NCBI RefSeq assembly: GCF_000317575.1
Contig: NC_019748.1
Location: 1,690,001-1,754,000, forward strand
Reading direction: 5' to 3'
DNA: 64,000 nucleotides
Source: Stanieria cyanosphaera PCC 7437
Lineage (GTDB): Bacteria; Cyanobacteriota; Cyanobacteriia; Cyanobacteriales; Xenococcaceae
Positions 53,715 to 63,236 of this stretch are shown here, piece after piece (position 1 is the stretch's first letter; every line of letters starts with the position of its first letter). The translations under genes and the position numbers were made by a program. The notes under the pieces are model-generated. The model was not told the DNA's origin and did no database searches. It worked only from the letters and a program-made list of their open reading frames with translations.

Positions 53715-55241
53715 TTAGACTGCTCGATCTAAAACTAAGTTGCGCCCTGATTCTATAGGTAAGACAATAATAAATGTTGAACCAATTCCTAAATTACTCT
53801 CAAGACGGATATATCCACCATGAGCTTCTGCGATCGCTTTAACGATTGATAAACCTAATCCTGCACCTTCAGAACGACGACGAGCATTTGTCGCTCTAGC
53901 AAATCTTTCAAAAATACGTTTTTGGTCGTTTTTGGCAATACCTTCGCCAGTATCCCTTACCCAAAACTCAACTCTGTCTTTATTCAAAGTAGAACCTATC
54001 GCAATGAGATTTTCTGCAACTGTGTGCTGAGTAGCATTTTGAGCTAAATTCATCATTGCTTGAGTCAAACGTTGACGGTCTACTACTATTTTACCCTTGG
54101 CAATGTTATCTAAACTCCACTGACGATCTGCTAAAGTTCTAGCTTTGGTAAAAAGTTCTTCGGTAAGTAAACCCACATCTACCGTCTCCAATTGTAAAAA
54201 ATCTGGACGTTCTGCTTTAGCTAATAAAACTAAATCATCTACCAAACGATTCATACGATCAAGTTCATCCAAAACCAAATGCACAGTATCCGCTTTTTCT
54301 TGAGGATCATCACCCATCAACTCCAAATGTCCGCGAATAATTGTGATTGGTGTTCGCAGTTCATGACTAGCATCATTAATAAAGTTGCGTTGAGTAGCAA
54401 ATGCAGATTCTAAGCGATCCATCATGTCATTAAACGTTTTACCTAGTTCGGCAATTTCTCCTTCTCCGCGGACTGGAATTCGTTGACTAAGATCTGATTC
54501 GTTGATTAATTTAGCTGTTTTATTTAGTAAGTTGAGTGGTGCTAGAATCCTTCCTGCTGCGAACCAAGCCAGGAATAAAGCAAAAATAAGAATTAAAATT
54601 TTAACTTCGATAATGACATCTAAAGCTTCTATTGCTTCTTTTCTTTCTCCTGCTGTAGCATGAGCAACTACAAAGACGCCTAGAGTTACTTCGCTGGTTT
54701 TGATCGGTAAAGCTTGGTAGAGAATACTACCAATATTGGGATCGGAAACTTTTATTTCTCCTTCTGATTCTTCGCTCAGATTTTGCCAATATCCCATTAA
54801 TTGTGAATCTGGCTGAATCGGTTTTGGTAAACCTCTAGGGCTAGACTCATAAAATTCACCATCGACTATAGTAATTAAAAAGTTATCGTCTTCTGTTACT
54901 CTCTTTTCTAAGTATTCAGCAAAAATATCGGAAATTTTGCTGGTTGGAGGGTAATTTGGTTTGAGTCTTAGATTAGGTGCAGTGGTCGATTCGAGCAACT
55001 CTTCCAGCAATACTTCTTGAAAATCTTCAACTTCGTCGCTCAAGTAATCTCTAACCCGTGCATCAACCCTTGCAAATAAACGCTGTTTAATCGTGGGAAC
55101 GGCGATCGCAACAAAAAAAACCATTAAGAAGACATACCAAAACATAATCACAGTACGTGCTTCTTTTAAAACTCGTAGTTTTCTTATTTTTGTAGCGTTT
55201 AATTTCAGACTATGCCATAAGTTCAAAACACCATTTTTCAC
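53715..55241 (-). CDS. membrane sensor histidine kinase (HAMP-HisKA-HATPase)
   Basis: 508 residues from GTG at 55241. TM1 about 33-50, a periplasmic sensor region 51-210, TM2 about 212-230, HAMP 230-283, HisKA with phosphoacceptor H293 (NDASHELRTPITIIRGH), then HATPase with N box NLAQNATQHT, DTGEGIAKNDQKRIFERF and GAGLGLSIVKAIAEAHGG. The upstream ligand is unknown. It precedes its OmpR-family regulator by 39 bp and the pair is probably co-transcribed. Confidence 0.94.
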   Translation of the reverse strand: MKNGVLNLWHSLKLNATKIRKLRVLKEARTVIMFWYVFLMVFFVAIAVPTIKQRLFARVDARVRDYLSDEVEDFQEVLLEELLESTTAPNLRLKPNYPPTSKISDIFAEYLEKRVTEDDNFLITIVDGEFYESSPRGLPKPIQPDSQLMGYWQNLSEESEGEIKVSDPNIGSILYQALPIKTSEVTLGVFVVAHATAGERKEAIEALDVIIEVKILILIFALFLAWFAAGRILAPLNLLNKTAKLINESDLSQRIPVRGEGEIAELGKTFNDMMDRLESAFATQRNFINDASHELRTPITIIRGHLELMGDDPQEKADTVHLVLDELDRMNRLVDDLVLLAKAERPDFLQLETVDVGLLTEELFTKARTLADRQWSLDNIAKGKIVVDRQRLTQAMMNLAQNATQHTVAENLIAIGSTLNKDRVEFWVRDTGEGIAKNDQKRIFERFARATNARRRSEGAGLGLSIVKAIAEAHGGYIRLESNLGIGSTFIIVLPIESGRNLVLDRAV

Positions 55242-55413
55242 ATTTAGGGTTTATTTTTAAATTTACTCACATAAACTAAAATTTACTAGCGTATAGTTAA
55301 AAACAAGTAAAAAACAAACTTAAGCTTTGACAGAGCTAATGTCGATAGTTAATTGTTGAGACCTACGGTAGTGCGCTTCGCTTATGTTAATGGTTGATTG
55401 TTCATCCCTCATA

Positions 55414-55441
55414 ATTAGTAATTAGTAATTAGTAATTAGTA
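55414..55441. repeat. heptanucleotide tandem repeat ATTAGTA x4
   Basis: Four perfect copies of ATTAGTA upstream of the kinase gene, between it and the convergent-side epimerase end. A GC-richer word (TACGGTAGTGCGCTTCGC, about 55364-55382) lies close by and resembles other dispersed repeats. Confidence 0.75.
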
Positions 55442-55456
55442 ACTGTAAAAGCTAAT

Positions 55457-56434
55457 TTAAAAATTGCCATAGTATTCTCGATACCAGTCGATAAAATGTT
55501 CCATGCCTTGAGTGATTGAGGTAGTGGGTTTAAAGTTGACATCTTTGATTAATTCATCTACATCTGCATAGGTAGAAAAAACATCGCCTGGTTGCATTGG
55601 TAAGAAATTTTTCTTAGCTGATTTACCCATAATTTGTTCAATTGTTTCAATAAATTCGCTCAATTCTACAGGGCTATGGTTGCCAAGATTATAAATTTTA
55701 TAAGGAGGTTGAGTTTCTGAAGCTTGTGGGATTTTAGCTATTACTCTTACCATCGCTTCAATCACATCATCAATATAAGTAAAGTCACGCTTCATTTTGC
55801 CAAAATTATAAACATCAATAGAACGGTTTTCGGCGATCGCTTTAACAAATTTAAAATATGCCATATCTGGTCTACCCCAAGCACCGTATACTGTAAAAAA
55901 GCGCAAGCCTGTAATGGGAATTTGATAAAGATGACTGTAAGCATGAGCCATTAATTCGTTAGCTTTTTTGGTAGCAGCATAAAGAGAAATCGGGCGGTCA
56001 ACATTATCGCTGACAGAAAAGGGTACTTTAGTATTAGCACCATAGACAGAACTTGAAGAAGCAAAGACTAAATGTTGAATTTGACTTTGACGACAACCTT
56101 CTAAAATATTGGTAAAGCCAACTAGGTTGCTATCGACATAAGTATGGGGATTTTCAAGAGAATATCGTACTCCTGCTTGGGCTGCTAAATGAACCACACA
56201 CTCAAAATGATGTTGTTGAAACAGTTGAGCTATTAAAGAGCGACCGCTAATATCTAAATACTGAAAAGTAAATCCTGGTTGTGATAATAGTTGATTTAAT
56301 CTTGCTTGTTTGAGCGCAACATCATAGTAATCGTTAAGATTATCAATTCCATAGACTTGTTTGCCCTCTGCTAAAAATCTTTGAGCTAAATGATAACCAA
56401 TAAAGCCAGCTACACCAGTGATTAAGACTGTCAT
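55457..56434 (-). CDS. UDP-glucuronate 4-epimerase-like NAD-dependent epimerase
   Basis: 325 residues of extended SDR fold. NAD-binding GVAGFIGYHLAQRFLAEG is at 7-24, LAAQAGVRYSLENPHTYVDSN is diagnostic of UDP-glucuronate 4-epimerases, catalytic Ser in SSSSVYG, Tyr/Lys in SLYAATKKANE, and then RFFTVYGAWGRPDMAYFKF. It would interconvert UDP-glucuronate and UDP-galacturonate for acidic polysaccharides. Its placement with the glycosyltransferases and gmd fits that role. It is transcribed toward the kinase gene, with heptamer repeats between them. Confidence 0.92.
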   Translation of the reverse strand: MTVLITGVAGFIGYHLAQRFLAEGKQVYGIDNLNDYYDVALKQARLNQLLSQPGFTFQYLDISGRSLIAQLFQQHHFECVVHLAAQAGVRYSLENPHTYVDSNLVGFTNILEGCRQSQIQHLVFASSSSVYGANTKVPFSVSDNVDRPISLYAATKKANELMAHAYSHLYQIPITGLRFFTVYGAWGRPDMAYFKFVKAIAENRSIDVYNFGKMKRDFTYIDDVIEAMVRVIAKIPQASETQPPYKIYNLGNHSPVELSEFIETIEQIMGKSAKKNFLPMQPGDVFSTYADVDELIKDVNFKPTTSITQGMEHFIDWYREYYGNF

Positions 56435-56836
56435 AATTAATTTATTTGTGGTCTAAATAGAATAGCGATCGGTAAAATTTAATGCTTGAAGTATAAGATG
56501 ACTAATAAAACAAGGATAATGAAGAATGGTAATTGTTCCCGATTGTAAATTTCCAGGGACAAAATTAACCAATTCCGAGTTAGCTTCAAATTAGAGCGGT
56601 CTTTAATACTCTGTTTATTTTTAATACTGATTAATGATTCCAATGCCATTTTGGCAACACTAATTGCTTCTTTCTTGTCTAAAATTCAATATAAACCGAT
56701 GGTTATAGTAGCTGCTTAAACCAAATAGATCAAATGCTAAACAACAAGGAATTTAGTCTTAAAATCCTTGTCGATCAATTAGCTAAGTTGTGTAATTTTC
56801 CGAGTGCTGGTCTAAGCTAGTTTGACTATTAAACAC
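56435..56836. other. 402-bp divergent upstream region
   Basis: It lies between the epimerase (minus) and the GNAT-TPR gene (plus). AT-rich, with no coding frame, array or operator recognised. Confidence 0.3.
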
Positions 56837-59191
56837 ATGAACATCGACATAATTGATAATCTTGAAACGTTTCAGGCTCTCAAAAGCAATTGGGAATATG
56901 TTTATCAAGCAGATTCTGAAGCTCAGTTTTTTATTTCTTGGATTTGGATTGCTGGCAAACTCAAAAAATACGAAGAAAATAAATTGCCTTGGTTTATTTT
57001 GGCAGTCAAATTAAATTATGATGCTTCAGAATATGTTGCCTTTTTTCCTTTAGAAATTGAAATTAAACAATCTAATCCAGGTGATTTTTATAATCAACTT
57101 GCCACCGTAGGAGTAACAGATGCAGATTACTCAGGATTTATTTGCTTACCACAATACGAAGAAGAGATAGTTACTGCCTTGGCGCAATATCTTCAACAGC
57201 AAGAAACTTGGTCAGTTTTTGAATTAGAACACATTCTTACTACAAACAAGAAATTAAATCTATTTTTAAAAAAATTCGTTCAACCAGATTTTGAAATCCA
57301 ACAACTTAACTCTGAGTATTTTACTAATTCTTTAGATGAAATTAATAATCAGATTATTCCTTATGTTGTTTTGCCAGATAGCTGGGATGATTATCTACAA
57401 AATTGTTTAAGTTCAAATACCAGACAAAAAATTAGACGTTTTTTTCGGAAAATCGAAAGCTCTGATGAGTTTCGCCTTACTGAAGTTGATGCAGACAATT
57501 TAGAACATCATATTGAAATACTGATTAAACTTTGGCGAGCTAATTGGGAAGGTAGAAAAGGCGCAGAAAGTTGTGATGCAATAGTGCATTCGATGAATTT
57601 AGAGTTACATCATTGCTTTGAGAATAATTGTTTATCTTTACTTATTTTATGGAAAAAAGAACAGCCTCTAGGAGCAATAGCCAACTTGATTGATAGAAGT
57701 AAAAAATCTATTTTGTTTTTTGTTGGTAGTCGAGATGAAACTTTTAAGGAACTACCACCTGGTTTTGTTCTTCATGCTTATGGTATTCAATCCGCCATTA
57801 ATAATGGATTCAAAATCTACGATTTTTTAATGGGAAATGAGGCGTATAAATATTCTTTTGGAGCTAAAGAACGTTATATTCAAACTATTCTGGTTCAACG
57901 TCAAAACTGGATACAACAAAACAAAAAACTTGATCAACGAACTCTGCCAATTGCACTTGAGATTACTAAAAATTATCATCGAGCTAACCATCTGGTTGAG
58001 GCTGAAAAAGGATACCGTCAAATTTTAGCAGTACAAGCGAACCATCCAGAGGCACTATATGGTTTAGGTGTGCTTAGGCAACGTCAGGGACAATATCAAG
58101 CTGCTCAAGATTTGTTTAATCATTTAATTCAAGTTGAACCGAACCAGATCAAAGCTTGGTTTAGTTTGGGTAATATCTATCAATTTCAAAACCAGTTGAG
58201 CGACGCAGAACAAGCATATCAGCAAGCGTTAAATCTACAACCAGAGTCATCAGCTATTTCTTCAGCAATTTATCATAATCTTGGTTATACTTTTCAATTA
58301 CAGAATAAATGGCAAAATGCGATCGCTTGTTATCAAAAAGCCCGAGAACTTCAACCTGATTCTGTAGAAGCTGAGGTGATTTGGGCTAATGCACTTGATA
58401 CTCAAGGTCAATTATCTCCCGAACAACAAGCTGATTATGCTCTCAAAAATAGTGATTTGGGTAATAAACGACTTCAGGCAAGTGATTTTAGTGTGGCGAT
58501 TGAATACTATCGTCAAGGGATCTCACTTAATCCAAAGTTGGCAGAGGCTCATTATCATTTAGGAGTAGCATTAGAAAAACAAAGTCAGAATAACTATCCA
58601 GAAGCGATTTCTTGTTATCAAAAGGCAATTGAACTTCAACCAAACTATCTCGAAGCAGAGGTTAGTTTAGCTAATTTACTTGATACTCAAGGCAAATTAT
58701 CTCCTGAGCAACAAGCGGATTTGGCAATCAAAAATAATGAATTAGGAAATAAATGTTTACAGGAAGGTTATTGTAGTGTGGCGATTGAATACTATCGTCA
58801 AGCGATCGCACTAAGTTCAGATTGGGCAGAAGCTCATTATCATTTGGGAATAGCATTAGAAAAACAAAGTCAGAATAACTATCCAGAAGCGATCGCTTGT
58901 TATCAAAAGGCAATTGAACTTCAACCAAACTATTTAAAAGCAGAGCTAAGTTTAGTAAATTTACTTTATGCCCAAGGAAAGTTATCAGATCAACAAAAAG
59001 TAGATTATGCAGCCAAAAACAACAATCTAGCTCATCAGTATCGACAAGCAGGCAATTTAAAACTGGCGATCAAATATTATGAGCAAGCACTGGCATTAAA
59101 TCCACAATTAGTAGATGCTCGTCATCAGTTAAGACTAGCGTTACAAGAACAGAGCGATCATCAAATCAAGATTAGTTGTGCCAAGCAATAG
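56837..59191 (+). CDS. FemAB/GNAT-like acyltransferase fused to TPR array
   Basis: 784 residues from ATG at 56837 (MNIDIIDNLETFQAL); a TTG at 56822 would add five. Residues 1-355 resemble the CelD/BcsL-type GNAT domain: FFISWIWIAGKL, VAFFPLEIE, SSNTRQKIRRFFRKIE, LWRANWEGRKG, PPGFVLHAYGIQSAI, YDFLMGNEAYKYSFGA. Residues about 365-780 are TPRs (ALYGLGVLRQRQGQYQAAQDLF and so on) with a clear 95-residue duplication. It probably acylates or aminoacylates a sugar or peptide, with the TPRs recruiting other proteins. Family placement is by pattern; the substrate is unknown. It ends 17 bp from the convergent smc. Confidence 0.82.
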   Translation: MNIDIIDNLETFQALKSNWEYVYQADSEAQFFISWIWIAGKLKKYEENKLPWFILAVKLNYDASEYVAFFPLEIEIKQSNPGDFYNQLATVGVTDADYSGFICLPQYEEEIVTALAQYLQQQETWSVFELEHILTTNKKLNLFLKKFVQPDFEIQQLNSEYFTNSLDEINNQIIPYVVLPDSWDDYLQNCLSSNTRQKIRRFFRKIESSDEFRLTEVDADNLEHHIEILIKLWRANWEGRKGAESCDAIVHSMNLELHHCFENNCLSLLILWKKEQPLGAIANLIDRSKKSILFFVGSRDETFKELPPGFVLHAYGIQSAINNGFKIYDFLMGNEAYKYSFGAKERYIQTILVQRQNWIQQNKKLDQRTLPIALEITKNYHRANHLVEAEKGYRQILAVQANHPEALYGLGVLRQRQGQYQAAQDLFNHLIQVEPNQIKAWFSLGNIYQFQNQLSDAEQAYQQALNLQPESSAISSAIYHNLGYTFQLQNKWQNAIACYQKARELQPDSVEAEVIWANALDTQGQLSPEQQADYALKNSDLGNKRLQASDFSVAIEYYRQGISLNPKLAEAHYHLGVALEKQSQNNYPEAISCYQKAIELQPNYLEAEVSLANLLDTQGKLSPEQQADLAIKNNELGNKCLQEGYCSVAIEYYRQAIALSSDWAEAHYHLGIALEKQSQNNYPEAIACYQKAIELQPNYLKAELSLVNLLYAQGKLSDQQKVDYAAKNNNLAHQYRQAGNLKLAIKYYEQALALNPQLVDARHQLRLALQEQSDHQIKISCAKQ
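58493..59062 (+). repeat. 285-bp direct repeat inside the GNAT-TPR gene
   Basis: GTGGCGATTGAATACTATCG at 58493 recurs at 58778, an interval of 285 bp (95 codons), and the two copies are near-identical over long runs (for example AAACAAAGTCAGAATAACTA and the following bases). The protein repeat reads VAIEYYRQ through QADLAIKNNELGNKCLQ. The high DNA identity indicates a recent internal duplication. Confidence 0.85.
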
Positions 59192-59208
59192 AAAGAAGTC
59201 TGGGATAA

Positions 59209-62200
59209 CTACAGTTTGATTCCCAATACTTGAGTATGTGCGCCTCTTGCTTGAGTAACGCCGATAGTTCTTTCTGAAGCTTCAATCATGGGACGACGTA
59301 AACTAACTACTAAAAACTGAGCTTGTTGAGCTTGCTTTTTAACCATTTTTGATAGTCTGGCGACATTAGCACCATCTAAAAACATATCGACTTCATCAAA
59401 AGCATAGAAGGGAGAGGGGCGATATCTTTGTAGAGAAAAGATAAAACTAAGAGCGGTGAGAGATTTTTCTCCTCCAGACATAGAACTTAATCTTTGAACT
59501 GGTTTTCCTTTGGGATGGGCAACTAGATTTAAACCACCATTAAAAGGATCTTCTTCATCATCTAATTGTAAGTGTCCGTCTCCTTCAGAAAGTTCGGCAA
59601 AAATAGTTTGGAAGTTTTGATTAACTGCATCAAAGGCTTCTTTGAAAGCTCGCAAACGAAGGGTGGTAAATTTTTCAACTCGTAATAATAATTCGGTTCT
59701 TTCTGCTGCAATGGTACTTAATTTTTCTGAGAGTTCTTGTAACCTGGCTTCGGTTTTTTCATATTCTTCTAACGCCAGCATATTTACTGGTTCCATTGCT
59801 TCTAATTTTTTTTCTCCTTTACGAATTTGTTTTTGTAATTGTTCTAGTTGTTCGGAGATGTTATCAAAGGTAATTTGTTCTCCTGCTTCTGTTTCTTCAT
59901 CGGTATTGATTAGTTGAGGTATATCAGGAATGGGATCGGGAAGTTCTTGTTGATGTTCAGCTAGTTGTTGTTGAAGATGTTGTAGTGTCTCTTTTCTTTC
60001 TTGTTGGGTGGTTTGTAATTTTTCTAGTTTCCAGCAAGTTTGTTGTTGTTGATTTTGTAATTTTCTAACCAATGTTTCAATGCGATCGCGTTCTTGTTTG
60101 GTTGTGCCTAATTGTTCATTTAGTTGTTGTAGTTGTTGTTCTGATTCAGTTATTTTTTGTTCGATTTCGATCAGTTGATGATTGATGGCTGATTGTTCAT
60201 CTTTAATAGTTAGTTGTTCCTGTTTTAATTGAACTAGATGTTGTTGAGCTTCTTCATTTTTTTCGCTCAGACGTTGATATTGGCTTGCTGCATCTTTGAG
60301 TTGATTTTCTGCTTCTCGAAGAATTTTTTCTTGATGAGCAAATTCGTTTTCTTTAGTTTTAATTACTGCTTGAATCTGTTGCCATTCACTTTGGTTGTGA
60401 GATAATTCTAATTCATCTAGACGTTGTTGATATTCTTGTAATTTGATTTCTTGTTCGGGAAGATTGGTTGCTAAAATTTGTAAGCGGACTTGAATATTTT
60501 CTTGCTCTTGTTGATAATTTTGAAGGTTATTAGTTAATTGTGTTTGTTGTTTTTCTAAACGATTAATTTCTTGTTTAAGTTGTTCTAAACGAAGTTGTTT
60601 CTCTCTACCATTTTGTCTCGCTTCAGTTAATTCTTTGCCCAAATTCTTGATTTGAATTGATAAATCTGCTATTATTCTGTCATTGTCTGATAAGATGGAC
60701 GCTATTTCTGTCAATCGCTGCTTCAAGGCTTCTACTTCTTCCGACTCTTTAGTAGAAACAGCCCCAAAATGCAAGCTAGAACGAGAAGATTGACTTCCAC
60801 CTGTCATTGCACCACTACTTTCTAAGATTTCCCCTTCTAATGTAACAATTCGGTATTTTCCTAGATGATGACGGGCATGATTAAGACTGTCAAAAACAAC
60901 GGTGTTATTAAAAACATAAGCAAAGATTTTCTGATAACGAGACTCACAACTAATTAAATTAACTGCCAGATCGATAAAACCCTGATTATAACGAAGCGTA
61001 GTGGTATCAAGATGACGAGGCGCTTGAATTTTATTGAGCGGTAAAAAAGTTGCCCTACCTGCTCGTTGTGCTTTTAGTAATTCAATTGCTTGGGAAGCAA
61101 TTCGCTCATCTTCTACTACTAAACAGCCTAATCTTCCTCCCGCAGCAGTTTCTAAAGCAAGTTGATAATTCGCTGCTACTTGTCCTAATTGAGCAACTAA
61201 ACCATGTACTCCAGGTAAATTAGCATTAATAATTACTTGAGTAGCATAAGTTCCTTGGGCTTCTTGTTGTGCTTGTTTGGTAGCTTCTAGTTTATCTAAT
61301 TCTCTTTGTTTATCTCGTTGTTCTTTCAGCAGACGTTTTTGAGTATCTTGTTGAATTGTGCATTCATGTTCGGTAATAGTTAATTGTTGAGCAAGATGTT
61401 TGATTTGTTCTTCTGCTGTTTTGACTTGATCAGATAAATCATTGAAATTGTTTTGTTTATTAACCAGTTCCTCTTGAGTGGTTTGCAGAAGTTGAGTTTG
61501 TTCGGTAATTTTATTTTCTAGTTGAGATTGTCTTTCTATAATAGTTGCTTGTTCAGTACGTTGAGGATTAAGACTATCTTGAATGGCTGAAATTTGACGA
61601 GTAAGATTAGCTTGTTCTTGTACCCAAGCTTCTGATGCTGCTGCAACTTGATCTGCTGTTTCTCTAGTTTGAACTAGTATTTTTTTAGCTTGTTGAGATT
61701 TAGAAGATAACTGAGGAATAGTTTCTGTTTCTAATTTATTTTTGACTAAAGTAAGTTGTGCTAAATCCTGCTGATAGTTGTGCAGTGCTTGTTCATTTTT
61801 TGCTTGAGCTAATTGCTTTTGTTGAATTAAATTTTGTAATTCTGTTTGTCGCTGTTGTAGTTGATGACGTTTAGCTTTTTGAGTAGCTAAAGTAGACGCG
61901 ATCGATAGTTGTTCTTCTTCACCCAATGCTTTGACACGAGTATTTAATTGATCTAATTGGGTAGCAGTTTCTGCAATTTTTAACTCTAATTGATTTAATT
62001 CTTCAGTTAATTGATTTGACTCTGTTTCACCTTGATTTATCTCTGCTAAAAGTTGTTGTTGTTGTTGGGTTAAGGATTGCCAAATCAATACTATTTCCCA
62101 TAGCTTTTGTTGCTGAATTTTTTCCTTTAATTTCCGATACCTTTCTGCTTTAATTCGGTCTGCTGCTAAACGATCGCGACTACTAATTAGTTCTTGTTCA

Positions 62201-62934
62201 ATAATATGACAATGTTCTTCTCTTTCGCGAACTTTTTCTAAGGTACGTCTACTTTGTTCAATTTTGCGATCAAATGCTGCTACTCCAGCTAATTCATCAA
62301 TAATTTCCCTTCTTTCTTTGCCATTCATGGAAATGATGCGCGTAACATCTCCTTGTAAGACAACATTGTAGCCTTCAGGATAAATTCGCAAACGACTCAA
62401 CTGTTCATGTAATTCTGTAGCGGTACAAACTTCTCCATTCATATAAAAAGTTGAGGAATAATTACCACCCTTCCCAACTTTAAGACGACGAGTAACTGTC
62501 CATTCATTGGAGGTTGATTTATCAATTACACCAACATTATTTTTTTGAGGTTCAAGGAAATTGTTTTCTTGATCGCTATGATGATTAATTTCTTCTAATG
62601 CCATTGAATTATTTGAAGACTCCACTGAAGAGATTACTTTTTGTTCAGCTAAATCTTCTAAATCCGAAATATCAAAAGTAACTGAAACAATTGCTTCCGA
62701 TGTGCGACCATTACCATTATTATTATGTTTATGATTGACTAGATCTGGCAAGCGATCGGCACGCATTCCTTTAGAACTAGCTAAACCTAAGCAAAACAAC
62801 AGTGCATCAAGAATATTGGATTTTCCCGAACCATTTGGACCTGATATAACTGTAAAACCAGGTAAAATCGGAATTTTTGCCGTACCACCAAAAGATTTGA
62901 AGTGAGATAGTTCAATGCGCTTGATGTGAACCAT
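59209..62934 (-). CDS. smc: chromosome segregation ATPase SMC
   Basis: 1241 residues. The N-terminal ATPase half has Walker A GPNGSGKSN (32-40). Coiled coil 1 spans about 175-515, hinge 545-700 (INANLPGVHGLVAQLGQ, DLAVNLISC, SGAMTGGSQSSR), and coiled coil 2 about 720-1080. The C-terminal half has signature LSSMSGGEKSLTALSF and Walker B FYAFDEVDMFLDG. It compacts and segregates chromosomes with ScpA/ScpB. An Asn/Glu-rich insertion of about 50 residues (about 92-143) separates VTFDISDLEDL from EWTVTRRLKV. It is convergent with the GNAT-TPR gene. Confidence 0.96.
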   Translation of the reverse strand: MVHIKRIELSHFKSFGGTAKIPILPGFTVISGPNGSGKSNILDALLFCLGLASSKGMRADRLPDLVNHKHNNNGNGRTSEAIVSVTFDISDLEDLAEQKVISSVESSNNSMALEEINHHSDQENNFLEPQKNNVGVIDKSTSNEWTVTRRLKVGKGGNYSSTFYMNGEVCTATELHEQLSRLRIYPEGYNVVLQGDVTRIISMNGKERREIIDELAGVAAFDRKIEQSRRTLEKVREREEHCHIIEQELISSRDRLAADRIKAERYRKLKEKIQQQKLWEIVLIWQSLTQQQQQLLAEINQGETESNQLTEELNQLELKIAETATQLDQLNTRVKALGEEEQLSIASTLATQKAKRHQLQQRQTELQNLIQQKQLAQAKNEQALHNYQQDLAQLTLVKNKLETETIPQLSSKSQQAKKILVQTRETADQVAAASEAWVQEQANLTRQISAIQDSLNPQRTEQATIIERQSQLENKITEQTQLLQTTQEELVNKQNNFNDLSDQVKTAEEQIKHLAQQLTITEHECTIQQDTQKRLLKEQRDKQRELDKLEATKQAQQEAQGTYATQVIINANLPGVHGLVAQLGQVAANYQLALETAAGGRLGCLVVEDERIASQAIELLKAQRAGRATFLPLNKIQAPRHLDTTTLRYNQGFIDLAVNLISCESRYQKIFAYVFNNTVVFDSLNHARHHLGKYRIVTLEGEILESSGAMTGGSQSSRSSLHFGAVSTKESEEVEALKQRLTEIASILSDNDRIIADLSIQIKNLGKELTEARQNGREKQLRLEQLKQEINRLEKQQTQLTNNLQNYQQEQENIQVRLQILATNLPEQEIKLQEYQQRLDELELSHNQSEWQQIQAVIKTKENEFAHQEKILREAENQLKDAASQYQRLSEKNEEAQQHLVQLKQEQLTIKDEQSAINHQLIEIEQKITESEQQLQQLNEQLGTTKQERDRIETLVRKLQNQQQQTCWKLEKLQTTQQERKETLQHLQQQLAEHQQELPDPIPDIPQLINTDEETEAGEQITFDNISEQLEQLQKQIRKGEKKLEAMEPVNMLALEEYEKTEARLQELSEKLSTIAAERTELLLRVEKFTTLRLRAFKEAFDAVNQNFQTIFAELSEGDGHLQLDDEEDPFNGGLNLVAHPKGKPVQRLSSMSGGEKSLTALSFIFSLQRYRPSPFYAFDEVDMFLDGANVARLSKMVKKQAQQAQFLVVSLRRPMIEASERTIGVTQARGAHTQVLGIKL

Positions 62935-63236
62935 GTAAATTGTTTACTTAGCTAGTTAAACAGTATAAATGTATTGGATGAAAAGGTAGACTATCACAAA
63001 CACTATCTTGTTTGACATATTTCTGGGCAATTGGTGGTAAAAAACCAGTTTTTTTTAACAGTTAGTAATATTTGTTGATGGTTGATGGTTATTATTGGCG
63101 TCAGAAACGTGAAACGAAGGATCAAAGGGCGGAATGCCCCGCTTGCAAGCCCCGATGGATTCCCCACACTTGAATTTAATTCAAGTGTACCGAGCGGTAA
63201 AAAACTGATAACTGATAACTGGTAACTGATAACAGC
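62935..63236. repeat. 302-bp gap with repeat cluster and possible IS200/IS605-end remnant
   Basis: It contains, in order, a 27-bp repeat copy (63101-63127, 26/27 identical to 28593-28619), a GC-rich stretch, a perfect 11-bp inverted repeat (63166-63188: ACACTTGAATT, T, AATTCAAGTGT) and four heptamers CTGATAA CTGATAA CTGGTAA CTGATAA (63205-63232). The GC-rich part with GGCGGAATGCCCCGC and the terminal hairpin recall right ends of IS200/IS605 elements as I remember them, but no tnpA or tnpB remains. Confidence 0.4.
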
